This document shows positions 54,268 through 64,000 of a stretch of 64,000 bases of DNA, in pieces. Source of the DNA: Gillisia sp. Hel1_33_143 (GTDB lineage Bacteria > Bacteroidota > Bacteroidia > Flavobacteriales > Flavobacteriaceae); NCBI RefSeq assembly GCF_900104765.1, contig NZ_LT629737.1:2914001-2978000 (forward strand). The letters run 5' to 3'. Both the position numbers and the translations under genes were made by a program. Positions within the stretch are counted from its first letter, which is position 1, and each line of letters starts with the position of its first letter. The notes under the pieces are model-generated. The model did no database searches, was not told the origin of the DNA, and saw only the letters and a list, made by a program, of their open reading frames with translations.

Positions 54268-55314
54268 ATGAACATTATAATTGGAGCAGGTCTATCCGGC
54301 CTATTAACTGCATATCGACTTAAAAAAGAAGGAATCCCTTTTAAGATATTGGAAGCAAGATCTAGAATTGGTGGAAGAATTAATACCGTTCTGGGAGAAA
54401 GCAATACTCCTGTAGAATTAGGGGCTACTTGGTTTCACTCTCAACATCTGCACATCTCTGCTCTATTAAAAGAATTGAACCTAAATTCCTTTGAGCAATA
54501 TATGAATGGAACGGTTTTCTATCAACCGGTTTCTAATGAACCTGCGCAAGCTATCCAAATACCTGAACAACCTCCAAGCTATAGAATTAACGGTGGTAGT
54601 TCTAATCTTATAAATACCTTATATCAACATTTAGATAAAAATGATATTCTGCTAGATCAGCATGTGACAAAAATTGAATTTAATAACAATGCCTTCAAGG
54701 TTACTGCCAGTAAGATCTTTGAAGCAGATAAAGTAATATTGGCCATACCCCCAAAACTATGGTCGAGAAAAATTTCTTTCCATCCAGAGTTGCCTAAAGA
54801 CCTCCTAAATATTGCGACTCAAACTCATACTTGGATGGAAGATTCTATTAAGGTGGCAATAACTTATAAGAATGATTTCTGGACAATTAGAGATCTATCT
54901 GGAGCACTTTTTAGCAATAGCGGGCCCATTACAGAATTATATGATCATTGCAACGCTAACAGATCTAAATTTGCGCTTTGCGGATTTATGAATTCTTCTC
55001 TAAAGTATTTAGATAAAGAAGTGAGAAAGCAAGAAGTAATGAAGCAATTGGAAGAAGTTTTTGGGGAACAAGCTAGTAACTATTTAGAGTATACAGAATG
55101 TATTTGGAGCAATGAGAAAAATACATTTGAAGATACTGGTACGCCTATTTATCCTCATCAAAATAATGGTAATCCTCTTTTTAGAAGATCATTCTACGAT
55201 GGCAAATTATTGATCTCAAGCTCAGAATCATCACCGGAATTTCCTGGATATATGGATGGCGCTATTTTAGCAGGAAATTTAACAGCAAGCAAAATAATAG
55301 AAGCCACTAGGTAA
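54268..55314 (+). CDS. Flavin monoamine-oxidase-family protein
   Basis: 348 residues. FAD-binding NIIIGAGLSGLLTAYRLKKEG at the N-terminus, EARSRIGGRINT, substrate-domain ELGATWFHSQHLH, and the C-terminal GYMDGAILAGNLTA near the isoalloxazine. Shorter than eukaryotic MAO and lacks a membrane helix, so a soluble amine or amino-acid oxidase. Substrate unknown. Confidence 0.8.
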   Translation: MNIIIGAGLSGLLTAYRLKKEGIPFKILEARSRIGGRINTVLGESNTPVELGATWFHSQHLHISALLKELNLNSFEQYMNGTVFYQPVSNEPAQAIQIPEQPPSYRINGGSSNLINTLYQHLDKNDILLDQHVTKIEFNNNAFKVTASKIFEADKVILAIPPKLWSRKISFHPELPKDLLNIATQTHTWMEDSIKVAITYKNDFWTIRDLSGALFSNSGPITELYDHCNANRSKFALCGFMNSSLKYLDKEVRKQEVMKQLEEVFGEQASNYLEYTECIWSNEKNTFEDTGTPIYPHQNNGNPLFRRSFYDGKLLISSSESSPEFPGYMDGAILAGNLTASKIIEATR

Positions 55315-55425
55315 TTTTTATTTATAAATCTTTGCAGCCTAGTGCTACAATTCTATGAAGCTATATTTTATGATTTAATTAATGATAACCTAAAAAGACT
55401 ATTATTAATTTTAATCAACTAAAAA

Positions 55426-56121
55426 ATGAAGATCATGAAAAAAATATTGTTCATTGTTACCTCACATAAAGAGTTAGTAAATACAGATTCTACTACTGGT
55501 TTATGGATAGGAGAATTTACAGATCCATATTATGAATTTATAGACGCAGGTCATCAGGTTACAATTGCGAGCCCAATGGGTGGAAAACCGCCAATAGACC
55601 CAATGAGTCAACTTACAGAGAACATAACAAGTTCTAATAGAAGATTTCAGGATGATACTATTGCACAAAATTCCTTGAATACTACAGTTAGATTGGACGG
55701 ATTATCTGCCACTAATTTTGATGCGGTCTTTTTTCCTGGAGGACATGGACCTATCTTCGATCTTGCATCGAACGAGAAAAGTGGAAAATTGATCCTAGAG
55801 TTCTTGGCTAGCGGCAAGCCTGTTGCTTCTGTATGTCACGGCCCAGCTGCTCTTATTAAAGCAGCAGAAATGGATCCTTCAATCTTAAAAGGTAGAAAGG
55901 TAACAGGCTTTTCCAATGCTGAAGAGAAATTGGCTTTAAGGTCTAATAATATCCCTTATACCCTAGAAGATAGATTAAAAGAATTAGGAGCAGATTATCA
56001 TACGGCGACTATTCCATTTACTTCTCATGTAGAAAAAGATGGATTATTAATTACAGGACAAAATCCATCATCTGCTGGACCAACCGCTAAAGCCTTGCTG
56101 GAACTGTGGGCTAATGAGTAG
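55426..56121 (+). CDS. DJ-1/PfpI-family (Hsp31-like) protein
   Basis: 231 residues (or 228 from the second ATG at 55435). Class I glutamine-amidotransferase-like fold; nucleophile Cys in SVCHGPAAL (about residue 144) preceded by FFPGGHGPIFDL. Family members act as glyoxalase III or deglycase/holding chaperones; likely a stress protein. Ends at a strong terminator. Confidence 0.85.
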   Translation: MKIMKKILFIVTSHKELVNTDSTTGLWIGEFTDPYYEFIDAGHQVTIASPMGGKPPIDPMSQLTENITSSNRRFQDDTIAQNSLNTTVRLDGLSATNFDAVFFPGGHGPIFDLASNEKSGKLILEFLASGKPVASVCHGPAALIKAAEMDPSILKGRKVTGFSNAEEKLALRSNNIPYTLEDRLKELGADYHTATIPFTSHVEKDGLLITGQNPSSAGPTAKALLELWANE

Positions 56122-56161
56122 TACAAAGGATATCTCTCCTTGTTATTAAATAATGATAGGT

Positions 56162-56217
56162 AATGCAGCCAGCTGAAGAAACATAACTTTTTTCTTCAGC
56201 TAGCTGCATTTTTATTT
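56162..56217 (+). terminator. Strong terminator after the DJ-1 gene
   Basis: AATGCAGC(C)AGCTGAAGAAA pairs with TTTCTTCAGCT(A)GCTGCATT, then TTTATTT. Confidence 0.9.
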
Positions 56218-56254
56218 AAATCACCATCTAATTAAAATATCTTAAAGTTTAGCA

Positions 56255-56917
56255 ATGACAACTTATCTCAAAACATTTATAGCTCTTTTTTTTCTTTTTA
56301 ATAATGATCTATGTACTGCTCAAAACAGATCCATATATATTCCAGATGGATATATCTTATTTGAAGAATATAGTGGAGATCTTAATAATGATGGCTTAGA
56401 AGATTGTGTCTTAGTAGTTAAAAATACACAAGAAAAAAATATTGTAAAAAATAGGTTTGGAGACACTGTAGACAGAAATAGAAGAGGGATTATTGTTCTC
56501 CTACGCGATTCTGAAGGATATAATGTAGCAGTTCAAAACTTAAATTGTTTTAGTTCGGAAAATGAAGATGGCGGAGTGTATTTTCCTCCTGAGCTTAGCT
56601 TAAATATTGAAAATGGAAAATTAAATATTGCTTATGAACATGGCAGATATGGAAATTGGAAATACATTTTTAGATATAAAAAGTCAAATTTTGAATTAAT
56701 AGGTTATGAATCTTGTGAAAATAGAGGAACTATTATCAATTCTAAAACAAGTATTAATTTTCTTACCGAAAAAAAACAATTGCTAGAAAATATATTTAAA
56801 AATGGCGAGGATAAAGATGAAGTTTTTAAGGAAACCTGGAAAGATATTGATATTAAAAAGGTAATAATGCTTTCTGAGATTGAAGATTTTGAAAAAATGG
56901 AAATGTATAAATATTAA
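56255..56917 (+). CDS. Secreted protein, FG-GAP-like calcium loop
   Basis: 220 residues with signal peptide ending CTAQ. An early DLNNDGLEDCVLVV segment is typical of integrin/FG-GAP or dockerin-type Ca-binding loops, as in many secreted Bacteroidota proteins. The rest is not recognised. Confidence 0.5.
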   Translation: MTTYLKTFIALFFLFNNDLCTAQNRSIYIPDGYILFEEYSGDLNNDGLEDCVLVVKNTQEKNIVKNRFGDTVDRNRRGIIVLLRDSEGYNVAVQNLNCFSSENEDGGVYFPPELSLNIENGKLNIAYEHGRYGNWKYIFRYKKSNFELIGYESCENRGTIINSKTSINFLTEKKQLLENIFKNGEDKDEVFKETWKDIDIKKVIMLSEIEDFEKMEMYKY

Positions 56918-57165
56918 AATCAAATTCAATAATGAGAAGATATATCAAATTATATCGGAATTTAAAGAATTGAAAAAACGATACCTTTAAAAACATATTT
57001 CTTAGACTATAATTGGGTCTCACCAAATGTCTAGATAAAATAAGTTTTGTATTTTTCGTGACTTATAGTATTTAATGTCACTTTCAAAAATCTTAAAAAT
57101 CAATCTTACTTTCTTCTTTTATTCATTACCAAATCCTGTTAAACATTATTAAAGCTGTTACCATT

Positions 57166-57783
57166 ATGAAATTAAAAACTATTATTACCTCTTTATTATT
57201 TTTACTTCTGTCGTTTACTAACTATGCTCAAGATTATAAGAAAGAGATAAGAACAGAGTTCACAGCGTATTTAGATGCTTTGACTAATTTAGAATTTGAA
57301 AAATCTGTAGAATACTTATCAGAAGATTTTTTTAAGATCGTTCCAAAAGAACAAATGATCCAATTATTAGAAAGTACATTCAACAATCCTAATATGGAAA
57401 TACAGTTAAAAGATTCTGAGGTTGTAAATGTGGCAGATAAAGAAAAGTTTGATAAAAAATACTACGCCACTCTAATATATTCTTCTGTGATGGATATGAA
57501 GATCAATAATCCCGAGGGGGAAGAAAAGGAGCAACGCGATCTAAGAAATACGTTATTACTTCTAAACTTTCAAAAGACCTTTGGATTAGAAAATGTGAAA
57601 TATGATAAGGAGAAAGATCAATATGAAATTAAAGCAACAAAAGAGGTATATGCTATTTCTAATGATGGTGAAACCAATTGGAAATTCTTAGTAGTAGAGA
57701 AAAAACAAAGATTTATCTTAGAACAATTTCTGCCACAAGAACTTATAGACAGAGCATATAGTGAAGATGATAAAGAAGATTAA
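57166..57783 (+). CDS. Secreted protein of unknown function
   Basis: 205 residues with signal peptide ending TNYAQ. Helix-rich N-terminal half then a beta-rich part; the pattern resembles NTF2-like secreted domains but no motif is decisive. Convergent with the peroxiredoxin gene, sharing a terminator. Confidence 0.55.
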   Translation: MKLKTIITSLLFLLLSFTNYAQDYKKEIRTEFTAYLDALTNLEFEKSVEYLSEDFFKIVPKEQMIQLLESTFNNPNMEIQLKDSEVVNVADKEKFDKKYYATLIYSSVMDMKINNPEGEEKEQRDLRNTLLLLNFQKTFGLENVKYDKEKDQYEIKATKEVYAISNDGETNWKFLVVEKKQRFILEQFLPQELIDRAYSEDDKED

Positions 57784-57807
57784 ACAAGAAAAAATCATCG
57801 TTTAAAT

Positions 57808-57843
57808 AAAAAAAGCTCAATTTTAAAATTGAGCTTTTTTTAT
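57808..57843. terminator. Bidirectional terminator
   Basis: AAAAGCTCAATTTTAAAATTGAGCTTTT is a perfect palindromic hairpin with A- and T-runs on its two sides, between two convergent genes. Confidence 0.9.
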
Positions 57844-57851
57844 TTAAGATT

Positions 57852-58379
57852 CTATTTGATATATTCTCCTCTAGCAGGATAATCATTTTCTAAGATAAAA
57901 TCTATTGCTTTCACGAAAGATGGCAAATAAGGTCTACCCCATGGATTACTGTTAATAGCTGAATAATAAACTTCATTGTTTTTATTTAACAAGAATAATC
58001 CCGGTTCTGAGAAAATTTCCGGCTCTTCCTCTTTAATTCCTTTACTTATATATAAGCCCCAATCCTGAGCCTTTTCCAGATCTAAGTTATACCCTAAGGT
58101 TAGCTCTTTAAGATCCCAATCTTTACGAGATAATCTAGCCCGTTTTTCGTCATCCATACTCACTGCTACAACCTCTACTCCTTTTTCTTTAAACTCTGGT
58201 AAAAGCTCTTCTAGTTCCTTAAGATACTTCTTACAAACAGGGCAATGAAGTCCTCTATAAAAAACAAGTAACGTAAAGTTTTCTGGGTTCTGATCTTTTA
58301 TATTCCAAGTTTCAGAATTTAATGTTTCAAAAGATAATCTTGGTGCCTGATGCTTTGGTGTTGGTCTATCTAACTTCAT
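57852..58379 (-). CDS. Peroxiredoxin-like AhpC/TSA protein
   Basis: 175 residues, no signal peptide. Redox motif YRGLHCPVCKKYLKEL (about residues 40-55) with two cysteines, followed by VEVVAVSMDDE. Cytoplasmic thiol peroxidase or related reductase. Confidence 0.8.
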   Translation of the reverse strand: MKLDRPTPKHQAPRLSFETLNSETWNIKDQNPENFTLLVFYRGLHCPVCKKYLKELEELLPEFKEKGVEVVAVSMDDEKRARLSRKDWDLKELTLGYNLDLEKAQDWGLYISKGIKEEEPEIFSEPGLFLLNKNNEVYYSAINSNPWGRPYLPSFVKAIDFILENDYPARGEYIK

Positions 58380-58619
58380 AACTCTCTTTAAATTTTAATT
58401 CTCAATTTCGGAATTTTATGGAGAGCAAAAACTTTATCTTTTGTTAAATAACATTTCCATAAGATTTAAGATCTATAAGCGGAGTAAAGGTTTAGAGTTC
58501 AAACAACCTTGGTGTAATTATAGAAAATAAACTATCCTTTTTGACCGTTCTTGCATGAAGTTATAACAATAGTTATTTTTGCTACTATAAAAATTATAGT
58601 TTAATCATAATATATAAGT

Positions 58620-59219
58620 ATGAGCTTTATAGAATCTATGCAGCATCGTTATACCACAAAAAATTTCGATGCTTCTAAAAAAATAGACCCTAAGAAAATT
58701 GAGGAATTAAAACGTATCCTTCAGTTAAGTCCTTCCTCTATCAACAGCCAGCCTTGGAAATTCTTCTTTGTTACTAATACTGATAAAAAACAGCAGTTAT
58801 CTAAAGTGTCTTGGTTAAATACCGATAAGGTTCTAGATAGTGATCAGTTAATTGTTCTTAGCAGAATTAATAACATATCATTGTTTGAGGAACAAATTGA
58901 AAATGAACTGCCTAAAGGCGCTGTAGATTATTTTAAGGAATTTATAAAGCCTTTATCACAAGAAGAGATTTTAGCTTGGTTTGATCGTCAGGTTTATTTA
59001 GCTTTAGGAGTGCTTTTAAGTGCTTGTGCAGAAATGGGAATAGATGCCACTCCCATGGAAGGAATTGAACCAGAAAAGTATAATAATATTTTAGGCCTTT
59101 CTGATCATGCCACCGTAGTTGCGGTTGCCATTGGTTATAGAGATCCGGAAGATTTTAACCAGCCAAGTAAAAAACCGAAATCTAGAAGAGATCTTCAAAA
59201 AGTAATAGAAACAATTTAA
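58620..59219 (+). CDS. NAD(P)H-dependent nitroreductase
   Basis: 199 residues. FMN-binding pattern QHRYTTKNFD (10-20), LSPSSINSQPWKFFFVTN (about 38-56) and GYRDPEDFNQPSKKPKSRR near the C-terminus. NfsB-like flavoprotein. Probably in an operon with the ABM protein 10 bp downstream. Confidence 0.85.
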   Translation: MSFIESMQHRYTTKNFDASKKIDPKKIEELKRILQLSPSSINSQPWKFFFVTNTDKKQQLSKVSWLNTDKVLDSDQLIVLSRINNISLFEEQIENELPKGAVDYFKEFIKPLSQEEILAWFDRQVYLALGVLLSACAEMGIDATPMEGIEPEKYNNILGLSDHATVVAVAIGYRDPEDFNQPSKKPKSRRDLQKVIETI

Positions 59220-59229
59220 AAAATTTGCG

Positions 59230-59526
59230 ATGGAAAATTCAAAAATCACTGTAGTAGCCAATGCTTTGGTGAAGTCAGAAAAGAGAGATCTGGTAAAAGC
59301 AGAACTTCTAAAATTAGTTGAGAAAACAAGATCTGATAAAGGATGTATTAGCTACAACCTTTATGTAGATGAAGAGAACGAAAACCTTTTTACTTTTATT
59401 GAGCATTGGGAAAATAAAGAACTACTTCAAGCACATATGGATAGTAAGCATATGTTAGATTTTCAAAAAGCAATAGATGGCGCTGTTGCAGATATAGTTA
59501 TAAAGAAGATGACACAGGTGGCATAA
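59230..59526 (+). CDS. ABM (YgiN-like) monooxygenase-domain protein
   Basis: 98 residues, the usual length. KVTVVANALVKSE-type start, GCISYNLYVDEENENLFTFIEHWEN and HMDSKHMLDF are the ABM fold marks. Often paired with quinone or flavin reductases, as here. Confidence 0.8.
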   Translation: MENSKITVVANALVKSEKRDLVKAELLKLVEKTRSDKGCISYNLYVDEENENLFTFIEHWENKELLQAHMDSKHMLDFQKAIDGAVADIVIKKMTQVA

Positions 59527-59547
59527 CGACCTACTTCTGGATAAAAT

Positions 59548-59597
59548 AAAAATAGCAGTGAGATAAAATTTAATGCATGCTCACTGCTATTTTTATT
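59548..59597. terminator. Bidirectional terminator
   Basis: AAAATAGCAGTGAG and CTCACTGCTATTTT form a strong stem with A/T tails between convergent genes. Confidence 0.85.
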
Positions 59598-59616
59598 CAT
59601 AAAATATCCTATCAAC

Positions 59617-60132
59617 CTATTTATTCTGATAAGCTCCGGAGGAATATGTAAGTTCATAACTATGCGTATAGATCTCAAATACAATTCCGAATGGATCTTC
59701 AACATAACACATTTTAAAAGGTTTATCCTCAGGATAGTATTCTCTTATTGGCATTCGCTGCTTACCACCATAAGAAACTATCTTTTCAATTAGCTCCTCT
59801 ATATTGGGATCTTGAATACAAAAATGAAAAAGCCCTGTATTAAAAGGATTAAATTCTGGTGCCTCTTTAACGCCATGAGGAAAAGAAAATAACTCTACTC
59901 CTACTCCATCTGATGTTGAAAGATGAGCAATCTCAAATTCTTCCCAGTTATCTCCAAATACATCTATACACATTTGGCCTATGGCAGTATCTTTTTCCTT
60001 CTTAACGGTAGATGGTTCCATAATAACATACCACCCCATAACTTCAGAATAAAATTTTACTGCCGCTTTTATATCAGGTACGGTGATTCCAACATGAGAA
60101 AAAGACTTCGGATAATTCTTAGTAGCTTTCAT
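59617..60132 (-). CDS. VOC-family (glyoxalase-like) protein
   Basis: 171 residues from the ATG at 60132, after which the conserved VGITVPDIKAAVKFYSEVMGW begins. Two betaalphabetabetabeta modules (second: GLFHFCIQDPNIEELIEKIV, YVEDPFGIVFEIYT). Metal-dependent dioxygenase or lyase of unknown substrate. Confidence 0.8.
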   Translation of the reverse strand: MKATKNYPKSFSHVGITVPDIKAAVKFYSEVMGWYVIMEPSTVKKEKDTAIGQMCIDVFGDNWEEFEIAHLSTSDGVGVELFSFPHGVKEAPEFNPFNTGLFHFCIQDPNIEELIEKIVSYGGKQRMPIREYYPEDKPFKMCYVEDPFGIVFEIYTHSYELTYSSGAYQNK

Positions 60133-60253
60133 AGTTAATAATTTAGATAACAAATTTAAGCTATATTTGCCTTATTAGCAACAACTTACCTAAAAGTGAT
60201 ATAGTAACTTAAAAGAGTAAATTATGGATTATCAGTGTTTTAAGATATAAAAA

Positions 60254-60574
60254 ATGAATAATAAAAGTCAATGTCCTTTAAATTATACCATGAACCTAAT
60301 TGGAACCAAGTGGAAGCCTTTATTATTGTTTCATTTGTTAGATGGTGCCGTAAGATCTGGTATTTTACAAAAGAAAATTCCGGAGATTTCTAATAAAATG
60401 TTTACACAAACCATTAGAGAGTTGGATAAAGACGGTCTTGTAAGCAGAAAGGTATTTCCAGTAGTACCTCCTAAAGTTGAATATAAATTGAGTGAAAGAG
60501 GCAGATCTCTGGAAACAATTCTAAGAAGTTTGGATAAATGGGGACTTGAAGACAGTGTTCTTATTAGTGAGTGA
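60254..60574 (+). CDS. HxlR-family transcription regulator
   Basis: 106 residues. Winged helix with CPLNYTMNLIGTKWKPLLLFHLL and LDKDGLVSRKVFPVVPPKVEYKLSERGRSL. Redox- or electrophile-sensing regulators of this group often control neighbouring reductases; the nitroreductase/ABM pair and the VOC gene are candidates. Confidence 0.85.
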   Translation: MNNKSQCPLNYTMNLIGTKWKPLLLFHLLDGAVRSGILQKKIPEISNKMFTQTIRELDKDGLVSRKVFPVVPPKVEYKLSERGRSLETILRSLDKWGLEDSVLISE

Positions 60575-60642
60575 TTAAATATTGATTAGTATAATATCTT
60601 GAATAATGAGCAATTCTCCTATTCTATTAAAATAAATAATAA

Positions 60643-60676
60643 TAAAGGCGACCTAAAAATTGGCCGCCTTTTCTAA
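60643..60676. terminator. Terminator between HxlR gene and katG
   Basis: AAAGGCGACC and GGCCGCCTTTT form a stem with one mismatch and T-rich tail; serves katG on the minus strand and possibly the HxlR gene. Confidence 0.75.
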
Positions 60677-60701
60677 TAGCGTAGCAAGTAATTACACGAT
60701 A

Positions 60702-63692
<2,991 letters not shown>

Positions 63693-64000
63693 ATGCTTCA
63701 TTTAAAATTGAAAACAGATCCACGATGGGTAAATATTGTGGAATCTAATATAGAAGAGATCCTTACAGATCATGCATGGTGTGAACAAAAAGCAGCTACA
63801 AACGCCATTACTATAATTACTTTAAATTCTGAATACCCAGAATTGGTAACAGAATTGTTGGCCTTGGCAAAAGAAGAGCTAGAACATTTTGAAATGGTGC
63901 ACGAGATCATCAAGAAAAGAGGTTTTTCCTTGGGAAGAGAGCGTAAAGATAGCTACGTTAACGAACTTTATAAGTTTATGAACAAAGGTGGTAGTAGATT
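63693..64000 (+). CDS. miaE: tRNA-(ms2io6A)-hydroxylase, cut by window edge
   Basis: First 102 residues. Ferritin-like di-iron hydroxylase acting on hypermodified A37 of tRNA. SNIEEILTDHAWCEQKAATNAI and AKEELEHFEMVHEIIKKRGF carry the expected carboxylate/His iron ligands. The gene continues past 64000. Confidence 0.85.
   Translation, partial: MLHLKLKTDPRWVNIVESNIEEILTDHAWCEQKAATNAITIITLNSEYPELVTELLALAKEELEHFEMVHEIIKKRGFSLGRERKDSYVNELYKFMNKGGSR

Overview
The window looks like a chromosome segment of a marine-type flavobacterium (Bacteroidota). The DNA is AT-rich. The cargo is full of short Bacteroidota-style lipoproteins, a TonB-type outer-membrane barrel with a LytS/LytTR pair, an SUMF1-like secreted protein, and a right-hand end typical of Flavobacteriia (aceB-aceA, katG, miaE). 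I see no tRNA, rRNA or CRISPR array. Genus assignment is not possible by eye.

The main feature, from about 184 to 42,590, reads as an integron-like gene-cassette array with no integrase inside the window. Genes of one orientation (+), mostly unrelated and often secreted or lipoproteins, are separated by ~120-140 bp imperfectly palindromic sites. Each site ends in GAGACCG|TT or AAGACCG|TT. In every well-preserved cassette, the ~10 bases that start the cassette (GTT + variable bases) are the exact reverse complement of the ~10 bases that open the site at the end of the SAME cassette: 184/754, 872/2558, 2676/4541, 9286/9797, 9918/11465 and 13740/14465. This is the geometry of integron attC sites, where R' of the excised circle pairs with R''. 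I call them attC-like. Two sequence families (A and B) and A/B chimeras occur. The sites are nearly perfect at the left and decay progressively to the right, with the last clear remnant at 42,445-42,590. That is what polar insertion at a left-hand end would give. A partial, single-sided core at 114-190 may be the attI-like end.

Cassette cargo includes a MutS-like ATPase, an Imm26-like protein, an abortive-infection (Abi_C) protein, TPM-domain and other lipoproteins, a Crp/Fnr regulator with a PRISE-type reductase (with a perfect FNR-type box between them), a PadR/HAAS/serine-hydrolase operon, an alpha/beta hydrolase, a DUF2268 metalloprotease, an ABC ATPase pair and an LprI-like protein. Three copies of one IS3-family element (1,356 bp each) sit in cassettes 3, 5 and 8, all in the same orientation and all exactly 21 bp after the G of the GTT core. 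A second, different IS3-family element sits 14 bp after another core. These insertions suggest an element that targets cassette junctions.

From 28.0 to 32.6 kb a minus-strand TonB-type barrel gene and a divergent LytS/LytTR pair interrupt the pattern, next to a decayed IS end. From 32.6 to about 46 kb the genes remain + strand with eroded or unrecognisable sites (S41 peptidase, TlpA-like, MBL hydrolase, PD40 lipoprotein, erythromycin-esterase-like, MarC, serine hydrolase, DUF418, a decayed serine-hydrolase pseudogene, SUMF1-like). From ~47 kb to the end the window is ordinary chromosome: a zinc-ribbon/FAD monooxygenase, a RamB/ScfR-like XRE regulator divergent from the glyoxylate-shunt genes aceB-aceA with a palindromic operator between, an amine oxidase, a DJ-1/PfpI protein, peroxiredoxin, nitroreductase, ABM and VOC proteins, HxlR regulator, katG, and the start of miaE.
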